A stretch of 6,861 bases of DNA, taken from contig JARICB010000044.1 in assembly GCA_029264225.1 (NCBI GenBank), positions 1-6,861 on the forward strand, in the 5' to 3' direction. Shown here piece by piece: positions 6,496 through 6,861 of the stretch. The translations under genes were made by a program, and so were the position numbers. The notes under the pieces are model-generated. The model made no database searches. It saw only the letters and a program-made list of their open reading frames with translations, and was not told the origin of the DNA. The DNA is from Nocardioides sp. Its GTDB lineage: Bacteria > Actinomycetota > Actinomycetes > Propionibacteriales > Nocardioidaceae. How positions within the stretch are numbered: the stretch's first letter is position 1; the number at the start of each line of letters is the position of its first letter.

Positions 6496-6861
6496 AGGAC
6501 CTCGGCCGTGATGATGCTGACCACCACTGTCAGGAGCCAGACCTGAAGGGTGTCGCCGCGAAACACCTCGTAGTCGGTGAAGCGGTAGATGAGGCTCAAT
6601 ACGATCAGGTGGATACAGAAGATCCCGTAGGAGATATGACCCAGGTGGCGCAGCGCCCGGTGGGACATCACTCGTTGGTAGCGCCCTGAGGACCCGAAGA
6701 TTCCGGTCACCACCATCAGCGCGCCCACCGCGGCGTAGAGGAACTGCTTGGTGAGCATCTGCTGGTGGGTGCCGACGGCGAACATCACCGGGCCGGCGAG
6801 GGGGGTGGCAGCCATCAGGAACAACCCGGCGATCAGAGTCCAGCAGACGCCGGGCTGGGCT
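6387..6861 (-). CDS. Acyltransferase-3 family membrane protein, C-terminal 157 aa (partial, 5' end outside window)
   Basis: The frame is open from the right edge (last full codon 6858-6860) to a TGA at 6387-6389. A TTG at 6822-6824 could be read as a start, but in-frame coding continues upstream of it, so the gene is cut by the window. The visible part has about four membrane helices. One carries LGHISYGIFCIHL, the S-Y-G-I-F-x-x-H pattern typical of the acyltransferase-3 (OafA/YrhL-like) C-terminal region, and the last helix ends in YRVVELP, the usual closing motif. A basic then Ala/Thr/Pro-rich tail of about 30 residues follows. Such enzymes move acetyl or other short acyl groups onto envelope sugars. 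The catalytic N-terminal His/Arg residues are outside the window. From memory, Rv0228 and corynebacterial TmaT (acetylates trehalose monomycolate) belong to this family and lie in related loci; an equivalent role here is inference. Its tail overlaps the aftD 3' end on the opposite strand by 109 bp. Confidence 0.88.
   Translation of the reverse strand, partial: AQPGVCWTLIAGLFLMAATPLAGPVMFAVGTHQQMLTKQFLYAAVGALMVVTGIFGSSGRYQRVMSHRALRHLGHISYGIFCIHLIVLSLIYRFTDYEVFRGDTLQVWLLTVVVSIITAEVLYRVVELPGVRFGHRRGPKSATTQPATPAQAATTKS

Overview
The window comes from a high-GC actinobacterium. Codon third positions are strongly G/C, intergenic gaps are short, starts include GTG, and the main gene is an AftD-type arabinofuranosyltransferase, a family known from Mycobacteriales and related actinobacteria that build arabinan-containing envelopes. 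I cannot name the genus. The proteins diverge from the mycobacterial versions I remember, so a relative outside Mycobacterium (for example a Nocardioides-like or other arabinan-making actinobacterium) is my inference.

Layout from left to right: (1) the C-terminal end of a gene that enters from the left, ending in one membrane helix; (2) a 53-residue DUF2613-like membrane peptide at 264-425; (3) a strong double inverted repeat at 427-469 between convergent genes, probably a bidirectional terminator; (4) a GT-B glycosyltransferase of family GT4 on the minus strand (459-1616); (5) a 38-bp divergent intergenic gap with two face-to-face -10 boxes that look leaderless; (6) a class I SAM methyltransferase (1655-2422); (7) overlapping it, a very large AftD-like GT-C arabinofuranosyltransferase with two F5/8 type C (discoidin) modules (2389-6495); (8) on the minus strand, running off the right edge, the C-terminal half of an acyltransferase-3 family membrane protein, whose 3' end overlaps that of aftD by 109 bp.

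Together this looks like a cell-envelope glycan and glycolipid locus. AftD adds arabinofuranose from a decaprenyl-phosphate donor outside the membrane. The GT4 enzyme, methyltransferase and acyltransferase could build or decorate a lipid-linked sugar. From memory, M. tuberculosis has the same parts in two nearby blocks: Rv0224c (methyltransferase) divergent from Rv0225 (GT), with Rv0228 (acyltransferase) close by, and Rv0236c (aftD) beside Rv0236A (DUF2613). Here they form one compact group. The points most worth a second look are the small unlisted DUF2613 gene, the 16-bp palindrome over the aftD ribosome binding site, the overlapping divergent promoters and the convergent gene overlap. I see no mobile element, CRISPR array, tRNA or rRNA. 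No stretch over 300 bases lacks a gene.
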